DNA of 40,724 bases from Anoxybacillus pushchinoensis (lineage in GTDB: Bacteria; Bacillota; Bacilli; Bacillales; Anoxybacillaceae): positions 1 to 40,724 of the forward strand of contig NZ_FOJQ01000022.1 in NCBI RefSeq assembly GCF_900111795.1, given 5' to 3'. Under the pieces are notes generated by a model, which saw only the letters and a list, made by a program, of their open reading frames with translations, had not been told where the DNA came from and searched no databases. A program made the position numbers and the translations under genes. How positions within the stretch are numbered: position 1 is the stretch's first letter; each line of letters begins with the position of its first letter. Shown one piece after another: positions 31,741 through 40,401 of this stretch.

Positions 31741-33555
31741 ATGAAAAAAGTAAGTATATTTCAATCGATTCACGTCAAATTTGCCCTAATTTATATTTTG
31801 CTTATTTTAATTGCTATGCAAATTATTGGGGCTTATTTTGTTCGCCAACTGGAAGCTCAGCTTGTTGAAAACTTCAAAAACTCATTAAATGAACGGGTTA
31901 TTTTACTTGCCTATAACATTGAACAAGAAATGAATAAAGAACGAGATAAAAAAAGTCCTACACTCGAAGAGGAAATTCGTTCGATTTTACAAGATTTCGT
32001 CTCACAAGATATTTCTGAAGTACGGGTCATTGATAATAAAAGTAAAGTATTAGGTACATCGAATCCATATAATCAAAATATCGTTGGAAAACGAACAACA
32101 GATTTGCTTATTAAACGAACGATAGTGGCAGGGGAAATGGCGGAAAAAATGCTTGTTGATCCGAAAACAGGACATCGGATGTACATTTCCTCTACACCTA
32201 TTAAAGTGAAAAACGAAATTAAAGGCGCAATTTATGTCATCGCCTCGATGGAAAATGTTTTCGCACAAATGAGGCAAATTAACAACATTTTAGCGACAGG
32301 AACAGGGATTGCTTTAGTCATTACGGCATTGCTGGGCATTTTGCTAGCGCAGACAATTACACGTCCTATTTCAGATATGCATAAACAGGCGTTAGCGATG
32401 GCGAAAGGTAACTTTTCACGAAAAGTAAAAGTGTACGGATATGATGAAATTGGACAGCTTGCTCTCAGTTTTAATAACTTAACGAAAAAGTTACAAGAAG
32501 CGCAAGCAACAACAGAAGGCGAACGACGTAAATTAGAGTCAGTTTTGACGCATATGACGGACGGTGTCATTGCGACTGATCGGAAAGGGAGAATTATTTT
32601 AATTAACGATGCAGCGCTAAACATTTTGAATGTTTCACGTGAAACAGTCATTTCTGCTCCGATTGTGACGGTATTAGGTTTGGATGAACAATATACGTTT
32701 GAAACGTTGATTGAAGAACGGGAAACGTTAATTTTAGACTTTAGCACAGAAGAAGAAATGTATATTTTGCGAGCTTCTTTGTCTGTCATTCAAAAAGAAA
32801 AAGGGTTTGTAAATGGACTCATTGTTGTGCTACATGATATTACGGAGCACGAAAAAATTGATCGCGACCGTAGGGAATTTGTTGCAAATGTTTCGCATGA
32901 ATTGCGCACGCCATTAACAACGATGCGCAGTTATTTAGAGGCGCTTGCTGATGGAGCTTGGCGCGATGAAGAAATTGCTCCACGATTTATTGAAGTTGCT
33001 CAAAACGAGACAGAACGAATGATTCGCCTTGTGAATGACTTATTGCAACTTTCTAAGCTCGACAGCAAAGACTATAAATTGAAAAAAACACGTGTTGATT
33101 TTATTCCTTACTTTCATAAGGTGATTGATCGGTTTGAATTAACGAAAAAAGAGAACGTTTCGTTTGTTCGAGACTTTCCAAATGAGAAAATAATTGTGTA
33201 TATGGATGAAGATAAAATTACCCAAGTGCTTGACAATATTATTTCGAATGCACTCAAATACTCGCCTCAAGGTGGAACAATTACGTTTCGCGTTGAAAAA
33301 CTAGAAGGCATCATTCAAGTGAGCGTGAAAGATGAAGGAGTAGGTATTCCGAAAGCAGACTTATCAAAAATTTTCGAGCGCTTTTATCGTGTTGATAAGG
33401 CACGTTCACGTAAACTCGGTGGAACAGGATTAGGTCTGGCTATCGCAAAAGAGGTTGTCTTGGCACACGGTGGGCGTATTTGGGCAGAAAGTCGAGAACG
33501 AAAAGGGACAACCATTTACTTTACTTTGCCGATTGAACAACAGAAAAAAGGATGA
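31741..33555 (+). CDS. walK: Sensor histidine kinase WalK (YycG)
   Basis: A 604-aa kinase. It has TM1 (about 13-33), an extracellular PAS-like sensor (34-180), TM2 (about 183-204), HAMP (to about 256), a cytoplasmic PAS (260-372), HisKA with phospho-acceptor His386 (ANVSHELRTPL), and an ATPase domain with DNIISNALKYS and GGTGLGLAIAKE. His271/Asp274 and His365/Glu369 in the PAS match the positions that bind zinc in S. aureus WalK. A perfect parS site is embedded at 32631-32646. It phosphorylates WalR. Confidence 0.98.
   Translation: MKKVSIFQSIHVKFALIYILLILIAMQIIGAYFVRQLEAQLVENFKNSLNERVILLAYNIEQEMNKERDKKSPTLEEEIRSILQDFVSQDISEVRVIDNKSKVLGTSNPYNQNIVGKRTTDLLIKRTIVAGEMAEKMLVDPKTGHRMYISSTPIKVKNEIKGAIYVIASMENVFAQMRQINNILATGTGIALVITALLGILLAQTITRPISDMHKQALAMAKGNFSRKVKVYGYDEIGQLALSFNNLTKKLQEAQATTEGERRKLESVLTHMTDGVIATDRKGRIILINDAALNILNVSRETVISAPIVTVLGLDEQYTFETLIEERETLILDFSTEEEMYILRASLSVIQKEKGFVNGLIVVLHDITEHEKIDRDRREFVANVSHELRTPLTTMRSYLEALADGAWRDEEIAPRFIEVAQNETERMIRLVNDLLQLSKLDSKDYKLKKTRVDFIPYFHKVIDRFELTKKENVSFVRDFPNEKIIVYMDEDKITQVLDNIISNALKYSPQGGTITFRVEKLEGIIQVSVKDEGVGIPKADLSKIFERFYRVDKARSRKLGGTGLGLAIAKEVVLAHGGRIWAESRERKGTTIYFTLPIEQQKKG
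32631..32646. promoter_or_regulatory. parS: Second parS site, inside walK
   Basis: TGTTTCACGTGAAACA is a full match to the parS consensus and a perfect 16-bp palindrome. It lies in the PAS-coding part of walK, encoding NVSRET, 13.4 kb from the spo0J site. It would be a second Spo0J loading site on the same chromosome arm. Confidence 0.95.
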
Positions 33556-33560
33556 AAACG

Positions 33561-34889
33561 ATGAAATACGAAACGATCAAGTCAATTGTATTGACGATTC
33601 TTGTATGTACGAGCGTTTTTTTTACTTGGAGTTTATGGACGTATCAACCGAAATACGACTTCATTGAAAACGCAAAATACATTCAAAACGTCCCTGTCAG
33701 TAACGTAGCTGTTGATTATGGAACAGTTATTCAGCCTCGTTATATTTTCATTCATAAAAATGGGAACCATTACGGGATTACCCATCACCCAGATATTTAT
33801 AAGTTTATGAAAGAGTTGAAAACATGGACATTTGACCATTTTGAGGATATATCCGGGACTATAAAAAAAGAAAAGTTCCTTTCTTTTGTACATGGAAAAG
33901 GACAAATAGAGATTATTTACCCCGATGATATCCCAATTGAAATGTATCGAACTATTTTTCAGATAGAAGATCGGGATATTGAAAAAGTTCGCTTCGACCG
34001 TATCATCATCCCGATTGATGAGAGTAAGCAGGAGATCAATGTTTATTTTATATGTGCAAATGAAAGACGAGTATACAAAGCAGTCGCCCAAAGCGCATCA
34101 ATTGAACATATAAAGCAAACATATTACACACAAGCAGAGCGCTATACATCGTTTTTGTCGTATGACATTAACGAAACGAAATTTTTATTTTTACCTGCTC
34201 GTCCGCTCGTGTTAAACCGATTGCAGTATTATATGGATGAATTAAGTACAGAGCGCTTTAAAGATGCATTATTTACAGATCCGAGCTTTGTCAAAAAAGA
34301 TGTGTTAGCTTTTGGTGAGGAATATACAGATGGTTCTCGTTTAATGGATGTTGATCTATCAAAAAAACTATTGTTGTATGTCAATCCAGCTGCTCGTGGC
34401 GAGATAAAGACATCAGACCCAAATGTTTTACAAAAGAGTATTGATTTTGTGAACGATCACGGTGGTTGGACAGATACGTACTATTTTGATCGGTTAGATG
34501 AAAACGACAGAAAAGTAACGTTTCGTTTGTTCGCGAACGGTTATCCTGTATTTAATCGTTATGGAATGGCAGAAATCATTCAAATATGGGGGGAAAATGA
34601 GATCATTAGTTATCAGCGGCCTCTGTTTACATTAGCCATTCCTGATCGCGTTAGTTTGCCCATTACTCTTCCGTCTGGCTATGAAGTTATCGATCAGCTG
34701 AAGAAGCAAAAAAATATTCAGCATGAACTCATCGATGATATTGTCATCGGCTACGAACTCATTCGTGATACAGAACGGGAAAATATCGTTATGTTAGAGC
34801 CAGCTTGGTACTGTTTATATAATGGCACGTGGAGAAAAGTTGTAATGACGACAGATGAACGAAGAGGGGATATCATTGGATTGGAGTAA
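33561..34889 (+). CDS. walH: WalRK regulator WalH (YycH)
   Basis: A 442-aa protein with one N-terminal membrane segment (IKSIVLTILVCTSVFFTWSL) and a large extracytoplasmic domain, as in YycH. Together with WalI it modulates WalK activity from outside the membrane (inhibiting in B. subtilis, activating in S. aureus). ATG 33561 is chosen because MKYETIKSIVLT aligns with B. subtilis and AAAGGATGA lies six bases upstream; an ATG at 33552 overlaps the walK stop. Confidence 0.93.
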   Translation: MKYETIKSIVLTILVCTSVFFTWSLWTYQPKYDFIENAKYIQNVPVSNVAVDYGTVIQPRYIFIHKNGNHYGITHHPDIYKFMKELKTWTFDHFEDISGTIKKEKFLSFVHGKGQIEIIYPDDIPIEMYRTIFQIEDRDIEKVRFDRIIIPIDESKQEINVYFICANERRVYKAVAQSASIEHIKQTYYTQAERYTSFLSYDINETKFLFLPARPLVLNRLQYYMDELSTERFKDALFTDPSFVKKDVLAFGEEYTDGSRLMDVDLSKKLLLYVNPAARGEIKTSDPNVLQKSIDFVNDHGGWTDTYYFDRLDENDRKVTFRLFANGYPVFNRYGMAEIIQIWGENEIISYQRPLFTLAIPDRVSLPITLPSGYEVIDQLKKQKNIQHELIDDIVIGYELIRDTERENIVMLEPAWYCLYNGTWRKVVMTTDERRGDIIGLE

Positions 34890-35661
34890 AACGAAAACTA
34901 TTTTTATTATTACATTCCTCATTCTCGATATATTTTTAGGTTATCAATTTATTCAGAAAAAAAATAGCAGCCAGCTCGATGTCATTTTAGAAGCGACGAT
35001 TGAGGAGCAACTTGAAGCGGATGGCATTACATATGTCGATTTACCAAAAGAAATAACAAAGGCGACATATGTGAGCGGAAAAAGTAAAACATTTACGGAA
35101 GAAGAGGTAAGGAAATTACCTAATCAACAAGTTGAGGCAGCAAATGAAACGTTGCTACAAGCCCATTTTATTAAACCCATTCCCCTACAAGACCCGAAAG
35201 ATGGCTATCGGTTAACGGAATTTTTAAAGCAAAATATAATTGCTGGCGATCAATATACGTTTTGGAAGTACGATGAAGATTTACAAGCACTTATCTATTT
35301 TCAACAATATGAGGGGAAGACGATTTATAAAAATGTAAGTAGCATGCTAATTATTTACGTGAACGACAAAAATGAAATGGTCGGTTATGAACAAACATTG
35401 CTCATCGACTTAGAAAAGGATGAGAAAAAGCAAGAGATTTTACCGGCCATTAAAGCGTTAGAGACGCTGTACAAACGCAACTACTTAAAGCCTGGAGATC
35501 GAGTGACGAAAATCGACCTTGGCTACTATGCGCTCGTTCAATTTACTGCTTCACAAGTATTAACGCCGACGTGGCATGTTGTTGTGAACGGAAAAACAGA
35601 CTATTATGTAAATGCATTTGAAGGACAAGTCATTAGTGACGAAAATAAAGTGTTGGAGTGA
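34876..35661 (+). CDS. walI: WalRK regulator WalI (YycI)
   Basis: A 261-aa protein with a single N-terminal membrane helix ([19 protein letters not shown]) and an extracytoplasmic domain related to YycH. TTG 34876 gives [10 protein letters not shown], matching the MDWNKTK start of YycI, with AGAGGGG upstream. It overlaps walH by 14 nt and works with it on WalK. Confidence 0.93.
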   Translation: MDWSKTKTIFIITFLILDIFLGYQFIQKKNSSQLDVILEATIEEQLEADGITYVDLPKEITKATYVSGKSKTFTEEEVRKLPNQQVEAANETLLQAHFIKPIPLQDPKDGYRLTEFLKQNIIAGDQYTFWKYDEDLQALIYFQQYEGKTIYKNVSSMLIIYVNDKNEMVGYEQTLLIDLEKDEKKQEILPAIKALETLYKRNYLKPGDRVTKIDLGYYALVQFTASQVLTPTWHVVVNGKTDYYVNAFEGQVISDENKVLE

Positions 35662-35666
35662 ATGAA

Positions 35667-36455
35667 ATGAGGTTTAGCGTTCTAGCAAGTGGCAGTACTG
35701 GAAACGCTTTTTACGTGGAGACGGAGCGCGAGCGATTGCTCGTTGATGCAGGATTAAGCGGCAAACAGTTAGAACAATTGTTTGCTCATATTCATCGCAA
35801 TATTCAAGATGTAACCGGTGTTTTAGTGACACATGAACATAGCGATCATATTAAAGGACTAGGAGTCATTGCTCGCAAATATCGCCTCCCGATTTACGCG
35901 AATGAAAAAACGTGGGAAGCAATGGACGGATTGGTTGGCGACATTCCTGTCGAACAAAAATTTATTTTTCCTACTGGTACAGTTCGTACGTTTGGTGATA
36001 TGGATGTGGAGTCGTTTGGCGTGTCGCACGATGCGGCCGAGCCGATGTTTTACGTGTTTCATTATGGCGGAAAGAAACTAGTGTTGATTACAGATACAGG
36101 ATATGTGAGCGATCGGATGAAAGGTGTCATTCGCCATGCCGATGTATTTGTGTTTGAAAGTAATCACGACGTGGATATGTTACGGATGGGGAAATATCCG
36201 TGGCATATTAAACGTCGCATTTTAAGCGATGTAGGACACGTTTCAAATGAAGATGCTGGCTTTGCCTTAGCGGATGTCATTGGTGATCAAACAAAGCGCA
36301 TTTATTTGGCTCACTTAAGCCAAGATAACAATATGAAAGAATTAGCGCGCATGACAGTTGCTCAGACGCTTGAAAGAAAAGGGGTGATCGTGGGAGAATC
36401 ATTTCAACTTTATGATACGGATCCGGCTCGTCCAACGGAGCTTATTTCTGTATAA
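35667..36455 (+). CDS. walJ: Metallo-beta-lactamase fold protein WalJ (YycJ)
   Basis: A 262-aa MBL-fold hydrolase. The metal-binding motif [10 protein letters not shown] lies near residue 55, SHDAAEP near 115, and further ligands in ITDTGY and LAHLSQDN. In B. subtilis YycJ/WalJ has been linked to mismatch-repair-associated exonuclease activity and to coordinating division with replication. ATG 35667 has GGAG eight bases upstream; a GTG at 35658 is in frame. Last gene of the tight wal cluster. Confidence 0.94.
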   Translation: MRFSVLASGSTGNAFYVETERERLLVDAGLSGKQLEQLFAHIHRNIQDVTGVLVTHEHSDHIKGLGVIARKYRLPIYANEKTWEAMDGLVGDIPVEQKFIFPTGTVRTFGDMDVESFGVSHDAAEPMFYVFHYGGKKLVLITDTGYVSDRMKGVIRHADVFVFESNHDVDMLRMGKYPWHIKRRILSDVGHVSNEDAGFALADVIGDQTKRIYLAHLSQDNNMKELARMTVAQTLERKGVIVGESFQLYDTDPARPTELISV

Positions 36456-36572
36456 AATTCACCGTTTTTTCACCAATATATTGTATGTATATCATTAGAT
36501 TAGATAGTTAGGAAAAAAGAGTATTATAATGAAAAAGGGAGCAACATGTTATAAAGAAAGGACGGGTGAAAG

Positions 36573-37781
36573 ATGGGTTATTATGATGATCATTATGAAC
36601 ATATTCGTCAAAAACAAAAAGGAAATCGTGGAGGCGCTTTTTTAGCAGGGATAGTCGGGGCCATTTTAGGCGGTATGCTTGTCGTTGTCGCTATCCCTTC
36701 ACTAGTGAAATGGGATGTCTTGCCTTATGAGCTCGAACAAACGGAAGAAAAACAAGTGAATGTAACAGAGCAACCAAAAGTAGATAAAAGTGTAGCTGTC
36801 GATGTTGTGACTCAAGTAACAAAAGCGGTGAATAAAGTATCGGATGCTGTTGTTGGCATTGTCAATATTCAAGAGGCGAGCTTTTGGTCGGAAGGTGGAG
36901 AAGCGGGAACTGGTTCGGGAGTCATTTATAAAAAAGAAGGAAACAAAGCATATATTGTTACCAACCATCACGTCGTTGAAGGAGCAAGTCGTGTGGAAGT
37001 GAGCTTAAGCGACGGAACAAAAGTGCCAGCACGTTTGCTTGGCAGCGATGTATGGACGGATTTAGCTGTATTGGAGATTGATGCAAAACACGTAACCAGC
37101 ATAGCTGAATTTGGTAATTCAGATGTCGTGAAGGTTGGTGAGCCAGTTATTGCGGTTGGAAACCCACTTGGTTTACAATTTGCGGGTTCTGTGACGCAAG
37201 GAATTATTTCTGGGGTAAATCGTACGATTCCGATCGACATTGATCGCGACGGTATTCCAGATTGGCATGCCGAAGTACTACAAACAGATGCTGCGATTAA
37301 CCCGGGTAACAGCGGAGGGGCGCTTGTTAACATTGAAGGTCAAGTGATCGGAATTAACTCCATGAAAATTGCCCAAGAAGCGGTTGAAGGGATCGGATTA
37401 TCGATTCCAATCAATTACGCCAAGCCAGTTATCGCTGACTTAGAAAAATTCGGACAAGTTCGTCGTCCGTACATGGGAGTGGAACTTCGCTCATTAAGTG
37501 ACATCCCGGCATACCATTGGCAACAGACGCTTCACTTGCCAGCTAACGTGAAAGAAGGCGTCGCTATTTTGCAAGTTGTACCAGGATCACCAGCAGCGCA
37601 AGCTGGATTGCGTGAATTCGATGTGATCGTGGAGTTAGATGACGAAAAGATTGATGATGTTATTGCTTTAAGAAAACATTTATACAATCGCAAGCAAATC
37701 GGCGATACGATGAAAGTCACATTTTATCGCGACGGTAAAAAACAAACGGTCACGCTAAAACTAGCAAAACAATCGTTATAA
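36573..37781 (+). CDS. htrC: HtrA-type serine protease (YyxA/HtrC)
   Basis: A 402-aa membrane-anchored DegP/HtrA protease. It has a cytoplasmic N terminus, one membrane segment (about 22-44), a trypsin-like domain with catalytic His133 (VTNHHVV), Asp163 (WTDLAVL) and Ser247 (NPGNSGGAL), and a C-terminal PDZ domain (about 295-395). It degrades misfolded envelope proteins. The gap from walJ is 117 nt with a TATAAT at 36525-36530, but no good -35. GAAAGGACGGGTGAAAG precedes the ATG. Confidence 0.95.
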   Translation: MGYYDDHYEHIRQKQKGNRGGAFLAGIVGAILGGMLVVVAIPSLVKWDVLPYELEQTEEKQVNVTEQPKVDKSVAVDVVTQVTKAVNKVSDAVVGIVNIQEASFWSEGGEAGTGSGVIYKKEGNKAYIVTNHHVVEGASRVEVSLSDGTKVPARLLGSDVWTDLAVLEIDAKHVTSIAEFGNSDVVKVGEPVIAVGNPLGLQFAGSVTQGIISGVNRTIPIDIDRDGIPDWHAEVLQTDAAINPGNSGGALVNIEGQVIGINSMKIAQEAVEGIGLSIPINYAKPVIADLEKFGQVRRPYMGVELRSLSDIPAYHWQQTLHLPANVKEGVAILQVVPGSPAAQAGLREFDVIVELDDEKIDDVIALRKHLYNRKQIGDTMKVTFYRDGKKQTVTLKLAKQSL

Positions 37782-37782
37782 A

Positions 37783-37810
37783 GAAACGGCAGGGAGATCC
37801 CTGTCGTTTC
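37783..37810 (+). terminator. Hairpin after htrC
   Basis: GAAACGGCAGGG (37783-37794) pairs with CCCTGTCGTTTC (37799-37810) around a 4-nt loop, with one G-T pair. The following sequence ACTCTTCAATAAGG has only a weak T-run, so termination may be partial. Confidence 0.55.
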
Positions 37811-37834
37811 ACTCTTCAATAAGGAGGGGTGAAT

Positions 37835-37990
37835 GTGTGGAAATGTTGTGCACAGCATGTTGAGCTTGCGATTGATATGTATGTGGATGAAAAACAACGA
37901 GCACCAGAAATATTAACAATTTCTGTGGATAAAAAAGAGGAAATATGTGACTTTTGTGAACAAAAAGCAATATATGTAGTAGGGAACTAA
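37835..37990 (+). CDS. CxxH/CxxC small protein
   Basis: A 51-aa protein from GTG 37835 with an excellent ribosome site, AAGGAGGGG, five bases upstream. It starts [19 protein letters not shown] and has ICDFCEQKA near the end. The CxxH and CxxC pairs would form a zinc-binding unit. Length and pattern fit the CxxH/CxxC protein family of Bacillaceae found beside rlmH. Function unknown. Two of the six DnaA boxes of the local cluster lie in its coding sequence. Confidence 0.8.
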   Translation: MWKCCAQHVELAIDMYVDEKQRAPEILTISVDKKEEICDFCEQKAIYVVGN

Positions 37991-38048
37991 TGTTTTTACA
38001 CAATATGTGGATTATGTTTGTGGATATGTGGATAAGTATTGTGGATAT
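37882..38048 (+). promoter_or_regulatory. DnaA-box cluster before rlmH
   Basis: Six boxes in the same orientation. TGTGGATAA is perfect at 37924-37932 and 38027-38035. One-mismatch boxes are TGTGGATGA (37882-37890), TGTGGATTA (38006-38014) and TGTGGATAT (38019-38027, 38040-38048). The last four start 13, 8 and 13 bp apart. Two boxes lie within the CxxH/CxxC gene and four in the rlmH leader. A DnaA-box cluster next to yydA (rlmH) is known in B. subtilis as far as I recall. Confidence 0.85.
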
Positions 38049-38073
38049 CATGTTTGTAAAGTGGGGATCACTT

Positions 38074-38553
38074 GTGAATATATACATCATTGCTGTGGGT
38101 AAGTTGAAAGAAAAATATTTAAAGCAAGGGATAGAAGAGTATGTGAAGCGACTATCATCGTACGCGAAAATAGACATCATTGAAGTAGCTGACGAGAAAG
38201 CGCCGGAACAGCTGAGTGAGCAACAAATGCAGCTCGTGAAAAGAAAGGAAGGTGAGCGCATTTTAACAAAAATAACAGAAGACATGTATGTGATTGCCTT
38301 AGCGATTGAAGGAAAAATGATGTCTTCGGAACAATTTGCCCAAACGCTCGATCGATTGGCGACATACGGAAACAGTAAAATTGCCTTTGTAATCGGCGGT
38401 TCGCTCGGCTTAGGCGATGACGTCATGAAACGGGCAAACGAATCGCTTTCATTTTCCAAAATGACGTTCCCACATCAGCTTATGCGCCTCATTTTAACGG
38501 AGCAAATTTATCGCGCCTTCCGCATTAATCGCGGAGAACCGTATCACAAATAG
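38074..38553 (+). CDS. rlmH: 23S rRNA m3-pseudouridine-1915 methyltransferase RlmH
   Basis: A 159-aa SPOUT methyltransferase with the knot motif [13 protein letters not shown] and the invariant C terminus [11 protein letters not shown]. It methylates pseudouridine 1915 in helix 69 of 23S rRNA. GTG 38074 gives [15 protein letters not shown], the B. subtilis start and length. An upstream in-frame ATG (37990) would translate the DnaA-box array and is rejected. The 3' end of this gene is the attB site of SCC elements in staphylococci, and here it borders an accessory stretch. Confidence 0.97.
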   Translation: MNIYIIAVGKLKEKYLKQGIEEYVKRLSSYAKIDIIEVADEKAPEQLSEQQMQLVKRKEGERILTKITEDMYVIALAIEGKMMSSEQFAQTLDRLATYGNSKIAFVIGGSLGLGDDVMKRANESLSFSKMTFPHQLMRLILTEQIYRAFRINRGEPYHK

Positions 38554-38621
38554 TGGTAAAGCAGAAAGTTGAAATGCTAATAAGTGAAAACGTATTGAGG
38601 AAATTAAGTTAAATAAAATTC

Positions 38622-38648
38622 TTGACAATAAGTTGTAATTATTATAAC
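38622..38648 (+). promoter_or_regulatory. Promoter-like sequence after rlmH
   Basis: A perfect TTGACA (38622-38627) and TATAAC (38643-38648) are 15 bp apart, shorter than ideal. No open reading frame follows on this strand. If active it would produce a short noncoding transcript ending at the hairpin near 38790. Confidence 0.4.
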
Positions 38649-38654
38649 CTATAA

Positions 38655-38795
38655 GAGCAATTATTTTTTGTATGAAAAATGATTAACATTTCTTATTTGT
38701 GTGCATATATAATAATGGGACGTAAGAGCCCGATTAATTTATGGACGTAGGAGCCATGTGAAAGAAGTACCTTCTAAAGGTACTTCTTTCTCTAT
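38655..38795 (+). ncRNA. Candidate small RNA with twin hairpins (unassigned)
   Basis: The 262 bases between rlmH and the next gene hold no coding sequence. The + strand has a promoter-like element, then two small hairpins with nearly the same 9-nt loop: GGG-ACGTAAGAG-CCC (38717-38731) and ATGG-ACGTAGGAG-CCAT (38741-38757). The loops differ by one base, while the closing stems change sequence but stay paired. A strong hairpin (38761-38789) ends the unit. I do not recognise the family. It could be a small RNA, or the right-end remnant of an IS200/IS605-type element. Confidence 0.3.
38761..38790 (+). terminator. Hairpin terminator before the ATPase gene
   Basis: AAAGAAGTACCTT (38761-38773) pairs perfectly with AAGGTACTTCTTT (38777-38789) around a 3-nt loop. 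It is followed by CTCTATTTATT on the + strand. On the minus strand the hairpin is followed by CACATGG, so it suits + strand transcription better. A minus-strand role for the ATPase gene is possible but weaker. Confidence 0.65.
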
Positions 38796-38815
38796 TTATT
38801 ATAATTAAAAATGTA

Positions 38816-40345
38816 TTATAATGAAAAACGCTTTTTTAAGCCGTAATGTACAGAAAACCATTGTGAAAAGTTAGGGTCATTACTTGCATCTTCTCTATAA
38901 CCCCAAGAATAGCGGTACGTTGTTTTTTCTCCATTTCTTTTGTATACCCAAGAGTTACCTATAACCCCCAATTTATACAAATGGCGCAATGTTTCATTTA
39001 AATTATTAATTTTAGGATAATGTTCTCCGTTTTGTTTGAAATATTCTTCAATTTGTTGAAGTGTAAAGTTAAGTTTCTTAATATCATTTATTAATCTTAG
39101 CCCATCTAAAATCATTTCTTTGTTTTCACTAATACTAATTTCGTTTTCTAATTCATTGTAAAACCAATTAGAATATTCTTGAGCACATTCCTTAAAATAT
39201 TTTGGTTTAAAAGAGGTTGCTTCTGGATAATTGTCAATTATTAAATTTAAATATCTTATGATATCTCTTGGTCTACCAAAACTATAATCTAGCAAGTAAT
39301 CAATAACTTCTTTATTGTTTATTTTTTTAGGGAACAATAATTTATATAAAGTATCTTTATCCATTGAAGAATAATTTTCAACAGATTTTTGTATTTTGTT
39401 AAGAATCATTTCCATTAAAGGGTGATCCGAAGGCGATTTATAATTTTTAACAATCCAATATAAGTTTACACGGCTCTCTGTGATTAGTTTGTTTGAATTG
39501 CTGGAGTACTGATGAATTTGATCAATTATATCACTTCTAAGTAATACAATTATTTTTGTGCTAGATTTTTGTATGTCTTTAAACAATAAGTTCAATTGTT
39601 TTATTGTTTCAAGCATTGATATTAATACTCGGTAGTAAAAACGATGCTCATTGATTCTTTCTTCTAATTCATCTAAATCATCATAAATTAAAATCACTTC
39701 TTTTTTACTTTTTAGGCAACTTAATACCAATCTTTCTAGTCGAGGTAATAACTCAAAGTACTCTTTATGAATATAATTTGTATTTGTTTGAGTATTATCT
39801 TCTTTCATTACAGAGAAATTTGGAGATAATTTACTTTTTGATTTAACACCTGCGTTTGCACTACTTTTACTAGATATACTCTTGTTAAAATCTTTTATTT
39901 TAAAAATATCTTCAGGGTATCGATTTTTAATAAATTTCATTAGTTTTCTTTCAGGTGTAAAAGGAATTTTCTTTTTCCATGTATCTTCATCTAGTAATAC
40001 ATTACTGATTTGTAATAAAAATGTCCATTTCCAAAAAATTGAAAGTTCCTCTTCCTGTAATTCACGGAATTGCATATCTATTAACTTCTGTAATTTAAAA
40101 TCATTTTTTGTGAATATCTTACAATAGTGATTCTTCTTTTCAGTAATCTTTTTATAAATATATTTTGCTAAAATGGTTTTTCCAGTGCCTTTTCGCCCAG
40201 ATATTATAAATTTTTCCGGTTGCATAATATTATCAAATTTGCTGTTTTTTGTATAAAATAGTTGCTCAAAATCTTCACGTTGAGACTCTGTTTCACCATC
40301 TATATTTCCTATGAACAATTTTTTTAAAGGGACTTTACTTACCAA
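38816..40345 (-). CDS. P-loop ATPase, Sll1717-like family
   Basis: A 509-aa protein unlike its housekeeping neighbours: markedly AT-rich, rich in Lys, Asn, Ile and Ser, and transcribed against the fork. The N terminus has LFIGNIDGETES, then Walker A GRKGTGKT (about 50-57). Walker B is ILIYDDLDEL (about 219-227), a sensor-like IIVLLRSD lies near 265-272, and the sensor-2-like FGRPRDIIRYL near 356-366. The C-terminal 100 residues look like a winged helix. FGNID and GRPRD fit the Sll1717-type P-loop ATPases, relatives of KAP/STAND NTPases often found in mobile or defence loci. There is no ATG; TTG 40345 lies eight bases after GGGAGG (TTG 40348 is an alternative). Function unknown; a defence role is inference. 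Confidence 0.8.
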   Translation of the reverse strand: MVSKVPLKKLFIGNIDGETESQREDFEQLFYTKNSKFDNIMQPEKFIISGRKGTGKTILAKYIYKKITEKKNHYCKIFTKNDFKLQKLIDMQFRELQEEELSIFWKWTFLLQISNVLLDEDTWKKKIPFTPERKLMKFIKNRYPEDIFKIKDFNKSISSKSSANAGVKSKSKLSPNFSVMKEDNTQTNTNYIHKEYFELLPRLERLVLSCLKSKKEVILIYDDLDELEERINEHRFYYRVLISMLETIKQLNLLFKDIQKSSTKIIVLLRSDIIDQIHQYSSNSNKLITESRVNLYWIVKNYKSPSDHPLMEMILNKIQKSVENYSSMDKDTLYKLLFPKKINNKEVIDYLLDYSFGRPRDIIRYLNLIIDNYPEATSFKPKYFKECAQEYSNWFYNELENEISISENKEMILDGLRLINDIKKLNFTLQQIEEYFKQNGEHYPKINNLNETLRHLYKLGVIGNSWVYKRNGEKTTYRYSWGYREDASNDPNFSQWFSVHYGLKKRFSL

Positions 40346-40379
40346 CAAATATACCTCCCAAAAAAATATCGACTGGAAT

Positions 40380-40388
40380 ATTATAACA
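40380..40388 (-). promoter_or_regulatory. Extended -10 promoter for the ATPase gene
   Basis: The minus strand reads TGTTATAAT, a TGn-extended consensus -10 (hexamer 40385-40380), about 35 nt before the TTG start. The region where a -35 would lie (40403-40408, ATTCAG) is at or inside the presumed IS end. Confidence 0.55.
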
Positions 40389-40401
40389 TGATGATTAAGT
40401 A

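Noticed and set aside
37310-37316. CCCGGGT in htrC as a Noc-binding site
   Set aside because: The flanks do not match ATTTCCCGGGAAAT; it encodes the NPGNSGG motif of the protease.
37990-38073. Longer RlmH start (28 extra residues)
   Set aside because: The added sequence is just the translated DnaA-box array, and the GTG at 38074 gives the normal 159-aa protein.
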